64,000 bases of DNA from Eutreptiella sp. 'Long Island Sound 2002' (GCA_964036045.1 OZ038382.1:109142578-109206577); one strand, 5' to 3'; positions 21,539 to 33,245 are shown, counted from the first letter of the stretch. Program-made: numbers and translations. The notes: generated by a model not told the origin, from the letters alone.

Positions 21539-22261
21539 TCATGTGCGGTGGGTCCTGAGATTTCCAGTCAGCCGAATCTCCCACGAGTTTGTCGGTTCAC
21601 GGTCCCCAGTACGCTGGATGTAGTCCGGCGTGTCGGGGTGGTGTCTCCTGCGTCGCTTGAAACGCCGGCCCGGCGATAAGGCGACTGCACTCGCGGGCCT
21701 CTTTTTCTGTTCCGTGACAAGGCTCCACCGCTCTGCGATTTCCTCCACCCAGGACTGGTACTCCACCAGCCACCGGCTCATGCAGGCCCGCACCTCCTCC
21801 AGTGACTCCTGCCGCCATTGTTTCATGGATCTATGTTGGCTGACACGGGCAAGTTGCAAGGTATCGCACATGGCTGCGGTCAACCACGTGTCCCTGTCCC
21901 CCAGCTTACGGGTCACCATAGCAGCCCATGTGCGGAACTTTTGGTGGGCCAGCTGCTGGTGGCTAAGGTTGGCCCGGGCAACTGTGGCCGAGTGGGCGAG
22001 CGCAGAGCGCAGCGCCAGTTCCAGCATTTCTGTATGCCGCAAGACCCTCGTGGTCAGGCGGCGTAGGCTGGAAAGTGTGGCCAATAGGACACGTTGACGT
22101 GCGCGGTGCGCAGCATAGAGAGTTACGCGAACACTATGGTGGAACCAAAACCGCGTGCGCTGAGCGGACACGGCGAGCGCCCTAGCGCAGGCGTCCACGT
22201 GTGAGGCCCATGTCACTGCCACCCTGACAGTAACCTGTCGTTGCGCCAGAATTCCCCTCAC
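21539..22261 (-). CDS. LINE E ORF2 C-terminal tail, 240 codons
   Basis: Helical and very rich in Arg, Ala and Trp. It carries the block HQKFRTWAAMVTRKLGDRDTW, shared with LINE F as HQKYMTWASMMAYRMRAHEQW, and ends in a basic SPGRRFKRRRRHH segment with a downstream WEIRLTG. The frame continues the upstream one and is separated from it by one TGA (22262-22264). Function unknown; nucleic-acid binding is a guess from the basic end. The same C-terminal tail is found at 54549-54788. Confidence 0.7.
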   Translation of the reverse strand: MRGILAQRQVTVRVAVTWASHVDACARALAVSAQRTRFWFHHSVRVTLYAAHRARQRVLLATLSSLRRLTTRVLRHTEMLELALRSALAHSATVARANLSHQQLAHQKFRTWAAMVTRKLGDRDTWLTAAMCDTLQLARVSQHRSMKQWRQESLEEVRACMSRWLVEYQSWVEEIAERWSLVTEQKKRPASAVALSPGRRFKRRRRHHPDTPDYIQRTGDREPTNSWEIRLTGNLRTHRT

Positions 22262-22264
22262 CGT

Positions 22265-22839
22265 TCATTCGATCAGTGATTGAGCCGTTTGTATCAGATC
22301 CTTGGCCGCCATGTAGGTTGCCCGTGTCACCAGTCGCCACTGTTTTGTGGGGTTCACAAACGGCGTTAAGTGCATGCCTGTGTCCAGGAAGATTTCTGCC
22401 CAAGTGAGTCCGTCCCCGGTTAAAGCTGGTAAAGACCTAATTACCATGCACGCCCTTGGGACATTATACGGTTGACGCAGGAGTTTCGCCACCGTGCGCC
22501 TGGTTTCCAGCCTGTGATCTGTTTTGGGTTTCGCTGACCTTTGTTGGCTTCCAGTCACCGCGCGTGTTCGGGGGTTGTAGTGGCATGGTCGGACAAGGTG
22601 TTCCTCGGTAGGTGGCAAGCACTGGGCCCTGCGGCGAAAGGTCGTGTACCAGATGGCCGTTTCTCCCGATGACGAGCGCAACTCCTCGACTAAGTCCTGC
22701 GGCATGGCAAGATTGTGGCGTAACGCAGCCGCTAGCTGTATGCACTGGTATTGGTGCAACGCCACCATGTACCGGAAATCGGGCATATGGTCGGGCGGGA
22801 TTAACTCCACAAGAGACAGGGGAATGTGGAACTTTGCTT
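22265..22839 (-). CDS. LINE E ORF2 region downstream of RNase H, 5'-truncated
   Basis: Contains MPDFRYMVALHQYQCIQL, an AIWYTTFRRRAQ block and a RPCHYNPRTR block. The LINE F frame at 26610-27263 has the same order (VAWQPYHMMHA, PIWYTKLRRRV, VHYKPREGGR). LINE D has a related region in a longer frame. No known domain. The open frame on the plus side of 22839 belongs to the flanking repeat, because the element begins there. Confidence 0.7.
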
Positions 22840-24060
22840 CACGTCCAAGGAGGGTTATAAAACGAGTATTGGTGCCACACGAGGTAACCCTAATCAAGAC
22901 TACACATTGGGACCGAGCTGCTATGGAACTGGGACACCCATGCAATAGCCGAAACCGCAAGAAAATTTGTGCATGCAATACAGTTCCAGTGTGGTGCTAC
23001 TTGCATGGTGATGAAATGCAGAATCATTAAAAGCTTGAGACTTCGGAGTTCCCTTGTTTGTGCACCCCGAGGCCCAACATTGACCTTGCAAAAACAAAGA
23101 TGTTATGGAGTTTTGGTCTACTTTTTCGGCCCAAAATATCCCACTTGAACGTGTTTGGGCACGCCAAACGCTCCAGGACCATTTTTGGAAAAACACATGT
23201 TGGACCCACATTTTACCCAATGTTGGTCACAAAAAAGCCTAGCGTGAAGGCATTTTGGTATTGTGGAGTGTCAAAAGCGGGCAACCAGGCACCACCAAAT
23301 TGAGTTCCTGGGTTGTAGACCCCCATATTGATGCACTTTTGACATACTGCTATCATCTTGTTTGGTCTTCTGCATTTTTAGTGTTGTATGCACCACGTCT
23401 ACGGCTCTGACGCTGCGCACAGTGCACCCCAAGACCTTTGACAACTAACTCTTGGCTGGAGGGCCCTTGGACATTGAGCAACGGGGACTGGGCTAACATA
23501 CCCCCCCGTGTCATAGGCGCATGGTCATCACCACTCAGTTCAATGTTTTGCCTTGCTGCACTACAGCGCGGACCCGTTCAGTACCACTCCGGGTGGCTTT
23601 TGACCGTGCATTGGCTATTTGTACATCTTAAGGCCCCTTGGGGGGGGGGGGGGGTAGTTGGCGTGCTAGGACCTGCGGAGACGCCCCCCCCCCTCCGGGT
23701 TGGCATTCCAATGGAAGAGAGCAACCAACACAAGTGCTAATACCAGACAACTGGCGTAGACAGGTTCCATCACAGGAGGCTGTCCGACGAGAGGGGGGGC
23801 AGACATGCTTCAAGAGAGTAGGTGTTGTAAGATAGGTGGTACAAGACACGGGGGCTGTTGTCCGAGAGACCCCCTTCTTTGTGCAAAGATTGGGGCTTTC
23901 ATGAAGAAGAAACTTGTCCGAAAAGCGAGCGCACGGCGCAACCACTTGCGTCTGCGGGCTATTTTCACCTGCTTGAACGCACAGAAACCCCAAGAACATG
24001 CAAAAGTGCGCGTTATGGGGTGCCAAAAATAGGCTGCGATACAGGGGGCGGTCGGCTTCA
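22840..24060. other. Family R continuation, then G/C-run region without a clear gene
   Basis: 22863-23300 continues family R (GGTAACCCTAATCAAGAC, and ACCCAATGTTGG near 23215). 23478-23540 is a short diverged match to the LINE linker segment of 4831-4890. A 15-base G run at 23640 and an 11-base C run at 23684 frame a short unassigned stretch. I see no supportable gene. Confidence 0.5.
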
Positions 24061-24688
24061 TCCTGTCTAGCTACACCTCATGTGCATAGAGGAGACCGTT
24101 CCCGGCAAGAGGAGGCAGGCCCATGGAATAGCCCTTGGGCAGTTCAATAATTGTCAAAATGAAAGGCGCGCCAACAATTGTGGCATTTTGGATTTCGGTA
24201 CGGTTGAACACACAGAGTTGAAATGCCGATTCAGTGCCGCCCGCATTTGCACTTGTGTCGGCAACTGCACGGAGATGAACTACATTCCCATCAACACCAG
24301 CAACATCAAATGAATTGTGTGGCCTTGACTTGAGCTTGAAAGATGACTGCTAAAATCAGTGTCCATCCCGTCGCATCGTGAAACCCTTTGCTGATCGCAA
24401 GTGACTTGGCCAAAGTTCCGATCATCAACAGTCAATTACAAGCGGATCTGGCTGAAGAAGGGGCAAATGTGATAAATGTGATGATCCACAACACGGTCAA
24501 TCGCAGTCCAAGCTTCAACATGATGTTGTGGGTGCTATGCATTGTCACATTAGCTCCGATTCCAAGGAAGGTAACACTTGTGTAGCGCCATGTGAATACC
24601 GCACCCCAATCTTTCTGATTTCCGAAATTGTGACAAATTTCGCGTCTCCCCTGCATTCATGTGATTTGCACCCCTTTTCTAGTGGCCA

Positions 24689-25334
24689 ATGTACCTCGAC
24701 ATCAGTGTGGGCCCCTTGCACAGTATCCTTTGTAGTGAAGCAGTGCAATGGGTAATGGGGGTTTTGGATCTACTGCTAAAATTGACAAACTGCATATTTG
24801 TGGGGTCCTCATCCCCAAATTTGGCCGTTCACTTGCATATCCGTCTTAAATTTGAATGCTCGGTTGTATTTGGTCGTAATCTCAAAGTTGACATTGATGA
24901 ATTGCCAAAGGATGCTATGAAGTTCACAAGTGGCACTTTGCGGGAAGTTGAGTCTCTGGCGGCAGTTTGTTGGGAGCCTGTTCTGCCTCAGCTGGACAAC
25001 GGGACTCGTGTGGACCGGACGGGGATGCCCTATGTTCCTAATGATGTTGAGGATTTGGACTTTCAGTCAACACCTCTAGACCCAAAGTCGAAGCCAAAAC
25101 CACGAAAATCCAAGGCTTCAAAATGTGACCAGTCTAGAAATTGGAGCATTTCTCGTAACTGGTCAGTGGTGGCGCCACATGTATTTCTCAAAGCAAAGCA
25201 CCCCAAAAGGATAAAACGTTGGGCAATAAGAGGCGCACGTGATTCGATGGCTGGGGGAGGGGAGGGGGGTTGTTTGAAACGAGGAGGTTTCCTAGGTTCT
25301 GAACAAATGCAGGTTAGCACCCACAATTTGCACA
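24689..25334 (+). CDS. Hypothetical protein fragment interrupted by LINE F
   Basis: Open from 24689; the authentic part ends at the LINE F insertion point (25335). It reads as a plausible soluble protein: KFECSVVFGRNLKVDIDELP, then EVESLAAVCWEPVLPQL, then a Lys/Pro/Ser-rich stretch (DPKSKPKPRKSKASKC). No family recognised. Across LINE F the frame would continue at 27567 for about 18 codons to a TAG. Upstream 24060-24688 has only short frames (for example 24080-24313), perhaps exons. Host gene or unknown element; low certainty. Confidence 0.35.
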
Positions 25335-25800
25335 TAGCGCACAACACATCCTTATTTTTTTTTGTTCTGACACTGGTGAGTTCGGCCATCAAGGCAGACA
25401 GTGTACTTACGCAGCAATGGCCTAGAGATATGTACAGTAAAGTCAGCTTTACCAATGGGTGGCATGCGGGTAAGGCAGTTCTCCACAGAGGGAGAGCCCA
25501 ATGGGGGCACAGAAGATGTATGCACTATACACTCCATGCAGGTGGTGGGGCCTGCCACAACCGCAAAGGGTCAACACCTAGAAAATTGTGGAGTTGTGAC
25601 TAGATCAAAAAAAACTAAGATCAAAGAGCGACCAACAGTCAGGAATTACAAGGAGCCCCTAGTGCAGAATCAAAAAACTCCTACACTGGGGTGGAAAGTG
25701 GTTGTAGGGGTGTATCCCTCAATGCAGAGCCGATACACCGGCGCGGTATCAGAAGTGGTTCTCCCGAATAGGGGACCCAGTGAGTTGAGTGAAGGGGAGG

Positions 25801-26435
25801 TCAACGCCGTCTCTGTCGGGTGACCCCGTAAGCTACACAGCAGCCAGACTGGGGGGGGTGCAAGCACCGCCGTTTATAGACACGGACATCGGGGGACAGC
25901 GGGCGCCGACGCTTCAGCTGTAGAACGCGCAGGGCCACCAACTCGCTCTCCAGATACTGGCCCTTCTCTCGCCAGGCTACCTCCTGCAAGTGTTCAGTGA
26001 CTGTGACCCAGTCGCCCCACTAGCGTGCCAAAAGACGCCCAATACTGAGGCCCATGTACTAGGAGTGTAGCCGTCGCTTCAGGGCAACTGCCGATTCGTA
26101 TGTCTCCTTGTGATGGAGTGAATCAGTTCCGCATATGAGGATCAGATAGACCGGGATGTGCTGGAGAAAGCTGCCCTGTACAAGTGTTCGGCCTCCCCCA
26201 TGCACATGCGGAGCCACTGCTCGTGGGCCCTCATGCGGTAGGCCATCATGGAGGCCCATGTCATATATTTCTGATGGGACATGGATGCATGGTGCATAGT
26301 GGCACCCCCGATGGTGCGTATCTGGCGGTGATATACCCCCGGGAGGGTGGTGGCCGGTTTGAATGTAGGTAGGCAGGAGAGGGTGTAATTATGATATGTG
26401 AGCAGGGCACGAGCCATATTCATCTTGGCATGCAT
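25801..26435 (-). pseudogene. LINE F ORF2 C-terminal tail, broken into short frames
   Basis: The frame 26142-26435 carries SHQKYMTWASMMAYRMRAHE, homologous to LINE E. The frame 25801-25989 carries the basic end RRRPLSPDVRVYKRRC, like SPGRRFKRRR in E. Intervening shifts break the frame. Confidence 0.65.
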
Positions 26436-26609
26436 GGCACCCTGAAAGGAAGACGTGCGGAACAGTTACCGGGGCGACAGTAACGGAGCCCTCCACGCCG
26501 AGACCATCGCACGCAACGAGACGGTGGTCTTGCAGGCCATGTGAAGTAGAAGTGTGTAGGATACGTAGTGCGCCTGTAGGTCGCGGCGCATGGCTCTCCA
26601 GAGGGTGTG

Positions 26610-27263
26610 TCACTGAGCCACAAACCTCATGAGGAAAATTTCCCCCGGGAGGCCCTGACGAGCCAATGAAGGCCAGCGGGGGCCTAGATTTGAGGGGTTG
26701 GACGGGTTTGACACACAGTCATGAACCCTAGCCTGAAGAGGCGGAATCAGAGAGGAGAGGAGACGGAGGAGCGTGCAGGCCGTCCTGTTAGAGTAGGGTT
26801 GCTGCAAGATGTATGACGCACGGGCGTCAGGGGACGACCGCGGTCGCTTGGGACCGTACTTGCTGCGCCCTCCCTCCCGTGGTTTGTAGTGTACCTGCGC
26901 CCGCAGCGTGGTATCGTCGGGGTTCAGGGAGACAACTCGGCGACGGAGTTTGGTGTACCATATTGGCGTGCTGTCAGCATTCAAGCGAATACTGTCTGTG
27001 CGTGGGGGCATGGGTAGTGACTGGCGTAAAAGGGTTGTGGCATGCATCATATGATAGGGTTGCCATGCCACGCGGTACCGGAGTTCGCGCACCCTTTCCC
27101 ACGGTACAGTATCAATGAAAGACTGTTGAATACGCAGTTTGGAAATGTGGTCCAGATCTTCCGGTGAGGCCTTGCCAAGCCGCCGTTGTGCCATGTGCTC
27201 CCAAGCACCCCATGTGCGGACCCACTCGTGGAGAAAAACCGGGGACCATGCACTGCAGTGCAC
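26610..27263 (-). pseudogene. LINE F ORF2 region downstream of RNase H
   Basis: 217 codons with RELRYRVAWQPYHMMHA, STPIWYTKLRRRVVSL and AQVHYKPREGGRSKY, the same block order as LINE E (22265-22839). The N-terminal part (WVRTWGAWEHMAQRRLGK) corresponds to the post-knuckle part of LINE D. The element is 5'-truncated just upstream at 27544. Confidence 0.7.
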
Positions 27264-27566
27264 AAGTCATGCGTGTAGGGTGCCTCGATGCCATTGGGAA
27301 CATAAGGGGGCAGAGGACTTTGGTTTTTTCCCAAGGGGGGGAGCAACCCGCCCATCGCACATTACCCAACATCGACTAGACCCACACGTGTCGGCGCAGT
27401 GCCCGTAGAGGGAGCCAGGTTGCCCAATGCAGGCCCCGGTACATCTGATACGGGCGCGTGGCAGCAATACATTTGCTCGCAGGGGTTGGAGCCTCCGTCC
27501 CCCTCACGGATATGCTCAAAGGACCTGTGGGATTGTGGATTGTGTAGCGCACAACATATCCTTATT

Positions 27567-28274
27567 GCGCCGAAATCAACCCTCTTCACCAATTTTACCC
27601 CCTTCTCCCGAAATGCGGTAGATGTGCAAACACGGGAAAAATGAGTATGCAAAATCCGGATCACGGCGTTCAAGTGCCGATCATATTGTCCGCGGAAAGG
27701 TTTTGGGTGCCTTAACCTGTTCGATTTCGAAATAGCGTGCAAAAGATTCTCAAAATGTACCCTCTTTTCAACCGAATTCCCATGAGACGCGAAAATTTGC
27801 CACATATGAAAAAAATGTAGAAATGGTGGTATGAAATTGCGCACTGCTAATGTCCCAATTCAAAGTCTCTAGACACAATGGAAAATTCAAATGGCCGGTA
27901 CATTGGGTCACAAATAGAGTACATGCAATACAATCAAACATAATTCCAGTAGACACAGTGTCACATCCACCCAATTACTTGCATTGTAGGCTGCCGACAC
28001 TGCAAATTAGTGTAAACAAATTGCAATCAAATACAGTTGGAACAAAATCAAAATGAAAATCTACTACTCAGAGCATGAAGATGGTGACATTGCATGTCAC
28101 TGCCACCGATTTCTCATCACAACAGCATGCATTCACAATCCCAAGTAGGCACAGGATTGTCCTCAGTGGAACTCCGGTCGGCACACTACAACTTTAGGGC
28201 ACCAATCCCCTTGATGTCACGATGCAAGATTGCAATCTCTCAAGTGTTGTCTCAAACTGATGAACACAGGGTAC
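27567..28274. other. A/T-richer stretch with no supportable gene
   Basis: Lower in G+C than its neighbours, with short frames only. A plus frame of 68 codons at 27850-28056 is open but shows no recognisable feature. Confidence 0.4.
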
Positions 28275-28345
28275 TCGGTGGGCGGACAGAAAACTGCCTG
28301 AAAAAGAAAGGCAAACAATTGTTTTTAGAAAAAAAACAAGGGTTT
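28275..28345 (+). repeat. Short dispersed repeat, copy 1
   Basis: CGGACAGAAAACTGCCTGAA followed by an A-rich stretch and CAAGGGTTT. It recurs almost unchanged at 29911-29975 in the same orientation. About 62 bp; read on the minus strand it contains a pyrimidine-rich run ending in CAG. Confidence 0.75.
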
Positions 28346-28579
28346 GCCAAGGAGGGTAGGAACACACAAGACATTAATGGCATGTAACTCAGACTGGGTG
28401 TACTTCTCTCTAGTACAACCCAGCCCATGCCAGTAGAGCCAATGGTGATTGCCACTGTGCAAAGCCCGGTGACGCACACCAAAAGTTATGAACTGAGCGA
28501 AAAAAGAAAAAGCACGAAAGAAAAAAAGCACGAACCCCCCCATCCCCCCGCCCCCGCTCCCCCCCACAAGTGCCGCTCA

Positions 28580-28905
28580 ATCCCCTGCTGCCAAAGTTGG
28601 CGGCCCGTAGGCGAGTGCCGCCCACACCACTGCCGCCAGAGCTGACCGTCCGTAGGCCAGTGCTGCTCCAACCAACGTTGCCAGAGCTGGCGGTATGTAG
28701 GCCTACGCCGCACAAACCACTGCTGCCATGGCTCATGGTCTGTAGGCCAGCGCTGCGCAAACCACTGCAGCCGGAGCTGGCGGTCGGAAAGTCAGGCCCG
28801 CGCAAACCACTGCTACCACAGCTAGTGGTCTGTAGGCCAGCGCAACTCAAGCCGCTGCAGCCACAACTGGTGACGTGTAGGCCAACGCTGCTCAAACCAG
28901 TGTTG
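28580..28905. repeat. 45-bp minisatellite, about 7 copies
   Basis: Units start at each GTAGGC near 28608, 28652, 28697, 28742, 28832 and 28877, spaced 45 bp. As 45 is divisible by 3, both strands stay open. The minus strand (28410-29072) reads a 15-residue Ser/Gly/Cys-rich repeat like GLQTTSCGSSGLRGP; the plus strand reads a Pro/Leu-rich one. A coding role is possible but unproved. Confidence 0.8.
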
Positions 28906-28923
28906 TTTGTGCTGGTGGCTTGA

Positions 28924-29300
28924 GGTCCCCTAGGGAAGGAAGACCCCCGTTCACTGAGCAGATGAATCTGTGCACATGGGTTCTGGCCAAGGTAGCTCAG
29001 TACCCTACTGTACAAACATTCAGGTAGTATTCCGGATCGTTTGCAATGAACTCTCTTCATAGGTCCCCCCACGAAAGAAGACCCCCATTCACCAAGCAGA
29101 TGAATCTATGCACATGGGCCCTGGTCAAGGTGGCTGAGTACCCTACTGTACAACATTCAGATAGTACTTGTGATCTTGTACAATGAACTCTGTGCATAGG
29201 TCCCCCAACGAAGGAAGACCCTTGTTCACTGAGCAAGGCAATCTGTGCATATGGGCTCTAGCCATGGTGGGTGAGTACCCCACTGTACAGTACTGGACGT
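28924..29300. repeat. About 139-bp tandem repeat, three diverged copies
   Basis: Units begin GGTCCCC at 28924, 29062 and 29201, each containing AAGACCC, GTTCACTGAGCA (or close), CACATGGG and CCCTACTGTACA. No gene seen. Confidence 0.8.
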
Positions 29301-29319
29301 TTAGGAAATTGATTGCTGC

Positions 29320-29860
29320 GCCAGCCTAACGCATACTTTGCATATACCCTTTATGTGCACCTGCCCAGTCGCCCAGGTAGGGGGCCTGCGGGGCATGTGA
29401 AATGATGCGGTTGAGACCCACGATCTCCTGCGCAGCTCGAGTAGCGTCCACAACCCAGGGATGGGCGAGCCATCCCTGAATGGGGCGCTGTTTCCCGATG
29501 TCGTCTCAAGATCGAAGTCTACGCCATCCAACTACTCGTCCATAGCCCATTGCGCCGGCGTCTGCTCGAAAGACGTAACAGTCAACTCAGTCATCACTGT
29601 CTCCAGATCCATCGTGGCTCCACCGTCCGAGATCACAGACGCTCATCGGGACTTCCACACAGTTGACGAAGTGCTCTCTGGAGCACGATTTCGTGATAGC
29701 TGCAGGATCGCGGGTCGTGAGAGCCACCACGTCACTCTCCTTCGCGGCGACGTCGGACTGCCGCTCCGACATCTGCTGCTCCAGCCCCTTGCGTCGCGCC
29801 GCTAGGTCGGTGGTGGTGTCTAATGTGGCTGCAATGCCGGGCGCCCGGGTCGGTTAGGGG
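29320..29860 (-). pseudogene. Unassigned broken reading frame
   Basis: On the minus strand one frame reads as coding-like for about 170 codons (KGLEQQMSERQSDVAAKES, GYGRVVGWRRLRS, GWLAHPWVVDATRAAQEIVG) but with two TGA codons near 29584 and 29512. No family recognised; it may be a retroelement gag/pol remnant. Confidence 0.3.
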
Positions 29861-29910
29861 CCATGTGGGCGGGTGGGGTGGAGGGATACCCCCCCTTCTC
29901 CCAAAAATAC

Positions 29911-30680
29911 GGACAGAAAACTGCCTGAAAAAGAAAGGCAAACAATTTTTTATAGAAAAAAACAAGGGTTTTCGACCGGAGTTCCCCCTGAGGAGTTCCC
30001 AAGGACACCTCTTCCTAACGCCCTTATATAACCCCTACCTCAAATGTATGTCCCACTGTAGACCCTGGGAGACCTCCTTCCGTGGAGGCGGGAGGTGGTT
30101 GATCTTCCGCGAACGGGCGTGGGACGATGGAACCGGGGGTGCCTAGTATGGCTGTCTAGCATAGCCCCGTTACCGACCGTCTCGGGAAGACGGCATGGTA
30201 CGTCTTGGCTAGCATGAAGGATCCTTGGTGTTGATGAAGCCGTGAGGTCACCTTCGATTATAGTACTTCAACATGATATAGCACTTGGAGAGGATGCTCG
30301 ACGACCCTCGGCTTTGATCATGATCCCAAGGTCCAACATCAGCCGTACCTCCTCGCGGTCCCCATGATGGGGGGTTAACAACATGGATACATCACCTCTG
30401 CCTTCTTGAAGTCCCATGGTGGGGAGAAATCAACCTAGGAAAGAGTGGATGTGGTGGACATGAGGGGGAAAAAGTTGGGGGGAAATGGAAATGGGTGAAA
30501 ATAGCTGAAAATCCTAAAATGCCATAGCCCCAATGTGGAAGAGGTATCAAAACGTACTCTCAAACAAGAATGATACCCCCCTAGTATCACAAATTATGGG
30601 TCTCTAGCACAGCCACATGCCCAAATAGTTGCATTGTGCTTGCACTACGCGCGCACGGCGCTAAGTGCGCCCGCGTAGGC
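29911..30680. other. Second copy of the 62-bp repeat, then no gene
   Basis: 29911-29975 repeats 28275-28345. The rest has no supportable gene; it leads into the element C relic. Confidence 0.5.
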
Positions 30681-30687
30681 GCTTGCA

Positions 30688-31606
30688 TTGAGACGTAGGG
30701 CTCAGTCTCAAGATTCACCAGTGGCAATCCCTTTGAGCCGGAGGACACACCGATTGTTGCCTCCAACAGGAATTGTGCATGCGGCCATGCCGATACTAGC
30801 AGCCAAAGCACGCCACCGTGTCACATGGCTTTGGAGAAGCATGCAAATCCACGGGATGTACCTTTGGCATGACAATTGGGTGAAAAAAACTTCGGGGTTG
30901 ATCCGCGGCATCCCGATCATTCTAATAATTGCACAGTTGTTGCTATGTTGCATCTACCGGTATCATCACCATTTCCGGGTCATGTTTCGTTGATGGATGC
31001 CGGTGACACCATTGGAGCACGAGTGGAAGCTTTGCACGGACTTCATCGAGATCACTTTCGACATGTTTATGCCTTACTAAGTACCATTCAACTGACATTT
31101 GTCAAAATACCTTTGGACATTGTACGTCAAAGCGTCCTCTTCCTTCGCTCGCAGCCAACGATGCTCTCTCAGCTATGGTGTGAGACCAAAATATATCATT
31201 TGACACTTGAGAACATGATCCGTGACCTGCAGCTAACAACTCGACAAGATTTGCCACTGTGTCTGGATATAAAAATTTCATTATGAGCTTCTCAAGTACC
31301 TATATGGGCAGAGCTATACACCATGGAACTTCCATCTGCACTAGGCGAGTCTAACCCTCGTTTATGGAGTTTGGCACCCCTGCAAACATATGATTACATT
31401 GTTGTACCGGTCCTTTATGCTCATCATCTTCTTGGTTGAGAAAATCCATATTGACTTCAAAGTGGGGGAACGGGTACCAAGAAAGGTGAAGTGTATTCAC
31501 ATGGAAAAGACGATACTTGTTCGGGGAGCAGCAATTTTTCGCAACAGTCTCCAAAGGCAAATGAATTAATTTGATAAAACAGTGCACCAACGGGGCTTCT
31601 TGCGGA
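30688..31606 (+). pseudogene. Relic C: third homologue of the A/B transposon protein
   Basis: Plus-strand sequence homologous to the N-terminal half of the element B protein, in three phases. Read in order: IPLSRRTHRLLPPTGIV; MYLWHDNWVKK (the W-x-D-N motif); DHSNNCTVVAMLHLP; IPLDIVRQ; QDLPLCLDIKI; LVYGVWHP; and RKVKCIHMEKT. A one-base loss in an A run near 30882-30889 and a second shift near 31280 change phase, and one TAG lies just before LVYGVWHP. The order matches A and B throughout. No terminal repeats or palindromes of the A or B type were found around it, so it is an old decayed copy from a separate lineage. Confidence 0.75.
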
Positions 31607-32755
31607 CACCATGAGCAAATAGCAGCTGCGTAACATCCTTCCTAGTTCGTCTATTGGTTCGCATGGCCAGTGCCCGGATAGAAAAATAACCTAGCAGATC
31701 CACCATTCGCAACATCTGTCATCAACTGCTGTGCAGTTTGAAATTCACGTCTAGCAACAACCACACGAAAAAGTGTGGGATCCATCGCTTGTGGGCAGCT
31801 CACAGCAATGAATCACATTAACATGCCTCAAAACAATGAACAAACCGGGTAATAAAGATGTCGGGACTCACGAAAAAACATCATAGGCTTCAAATTGGGT
31901 GTGATACAATACAAATACACATCACAGATGACCATTGAAAAGAAAGCCATCAAATCATCCAAAATTGAAAAAGTGGCGGAATTAGGCGTCTCGTTGGACA
32001 TGAAAGTGGCTAATAATGGGTATGATATCACGTATTTTGAAATGAGATGCGAAATTGCGCATCACAATTGAAATTCACTGATTGGGGGGGTTGATTTAGG
32101 TAGTTGAGAAGGGTTCATGTGTAATAGAAGAAAAATTGTCGAGTAAACTCAAGCCGGCAGTGTTACCGCGTCCTCTAATTAGTACCCCAAAAATTAACCC
32201 CGGTATGAGGCAAAAATTTGCACTTTTGGGTGTCCGGGAGGGTGGGTAGTTAAGGCCTCTCAAGGACATGGCCAGAGGGGAAAGAGTAAACTGGGTGGTG
32301 TAGGCATAGGGCAGACTATTGGAAAAGGATGGGTTGGCAACGTCGGGGGCCCCATTTGCACTAGGGCCCTCATTAGTCACAAAGTCCTGCATGCCAAACC
32401 AATCCCTAGGAAATTCAGCCACGATTCTTGGGTGCAAGCAGCCCAAAGGTCTCCACACGCCCACCGGCATGGATCAATGTGGCTGCCCAATACCACTCAA
32501 GGATATCGGCACCCACACTACTAGTATCCCAAACGTAGTCACTAAGGTAGTCACCGGTCAGGACAGCAGGAGTGGGGCGCTTGGAAAATGGAACCAAAGG
32601 CTTGTTGCGGTCAGGCCCGTACCAAGCGGACAACTCGGCAGAGGCAGCGAAACTGGGCACATGGGAAGGAGCAAACTAGATGACATACACAGAGGGCAAA
32701 CCGTACACAGGGAGTGGATTGGCAATTTGGGAACCCTATTTGTCAATTGGGCCCT
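31607..32755. other. No supportable gene
   Basis: May include the unrecognisable remainder of relic C. Frames at 32096-32470 (minus) and 32319-32843 (plus) overlap on opposite strands with no domain in either. Confidence 0.35.
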
Positions 32756-32759
32756 AGTT

Positions 32760-33245
32760 AGACAACATAGTCATGTTCATTGGGGACGGGTGTGCATGTC
32801 CCGCAGCTGTTGCCACAATAGTTGTGTGCGAAAGTGTCGCTAGTGGCTTGAACCCTGCTTTAAAGTGCACCATGGTACGCTTCCGCCCACTATTGGCGGC
32901 AAGAGCATGAGGGCCAAGATCCAAACCTTGGCAATTGGCAGCCGCAATCAGGTTCATTTGGTAAAGGTCTGCTTGTCCCATTGCTGCTGCCAAAATTGTT
33001 GAGCGTGAAGTTGTCCCTGGTGGCTGCTACCCTCCGCTATAGTGAGCCATGGCACCCATTCCAAAACTGTCGGTGCAAGGGCATCATGGCCAAGATCTAG
33101 ACCTGCGTAATTTCAGTCACGGTGGGGTGCATCTAAGCGAACTCTATTTTGTCCCGCCGCGGGTGCCAAAATCGTTGCACGAGAAATTGTCGCTGGTGGC
33201 TCGTATCTTCCGTTATAGTGAGCCATTGTACCCCCCCCCAGATGT
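32760..33245. repeat. Diverged tandem repeat of about 180 bp, three units
   Basis: Each unit has a segment like TTGTCGCTGGTGGCTCGTA followed by TATAGTGAGCCAT or a variant, near 32830, 33013 and 33190. Noncoding. Confidence 0.55.

Larger units (their letters stand above)
21256..22839 (-). mobile_element. LINE E: 5'-truncated non-LTR retrotransposon with 23-bp TSD
   Basis: Perfect 23-bp direct repeats beginning CACGTCCAAGGAGGG lie at 21233-21255 and 22840-22862. Between them is a minus-strand LINE 3' end with an A-rich tail, read as TTTCTTTTA on the plus strand at 21256-21264. The family R sequence continues on both sides, so E inserted into R. The last 430 bp (21264-21700) are nearly identical to 54273-54700, a second copy of the same LINE tail. 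Confidence 0.93.
25357..27544 (-). mobile_element. LINE F: 5'-truncated non-LTR retrotransposon with 22-bp TSD
   Basis: Direct repeats beginning TAGCGCACAACA lie at 25335-25356 and 27545-27566, 22 bp with one mismatch. Next to the left copy is a T run (25357-25363), the poly(A) tail of a minus-strand element. The 2188-bp insertion holds the same ORF2 tail blocks as LINEs D and E but is more diverged and frameshifted. It interrupts the open frame at 24689. Confidence 0.88.

Noticed and set aside
33121-33140. Possible right terminus of relic C (GGTGGGGTGCATCTAAG)
   Set aside because: Only weak resemblance to the A/B terminus, no matching left end and no TSD.
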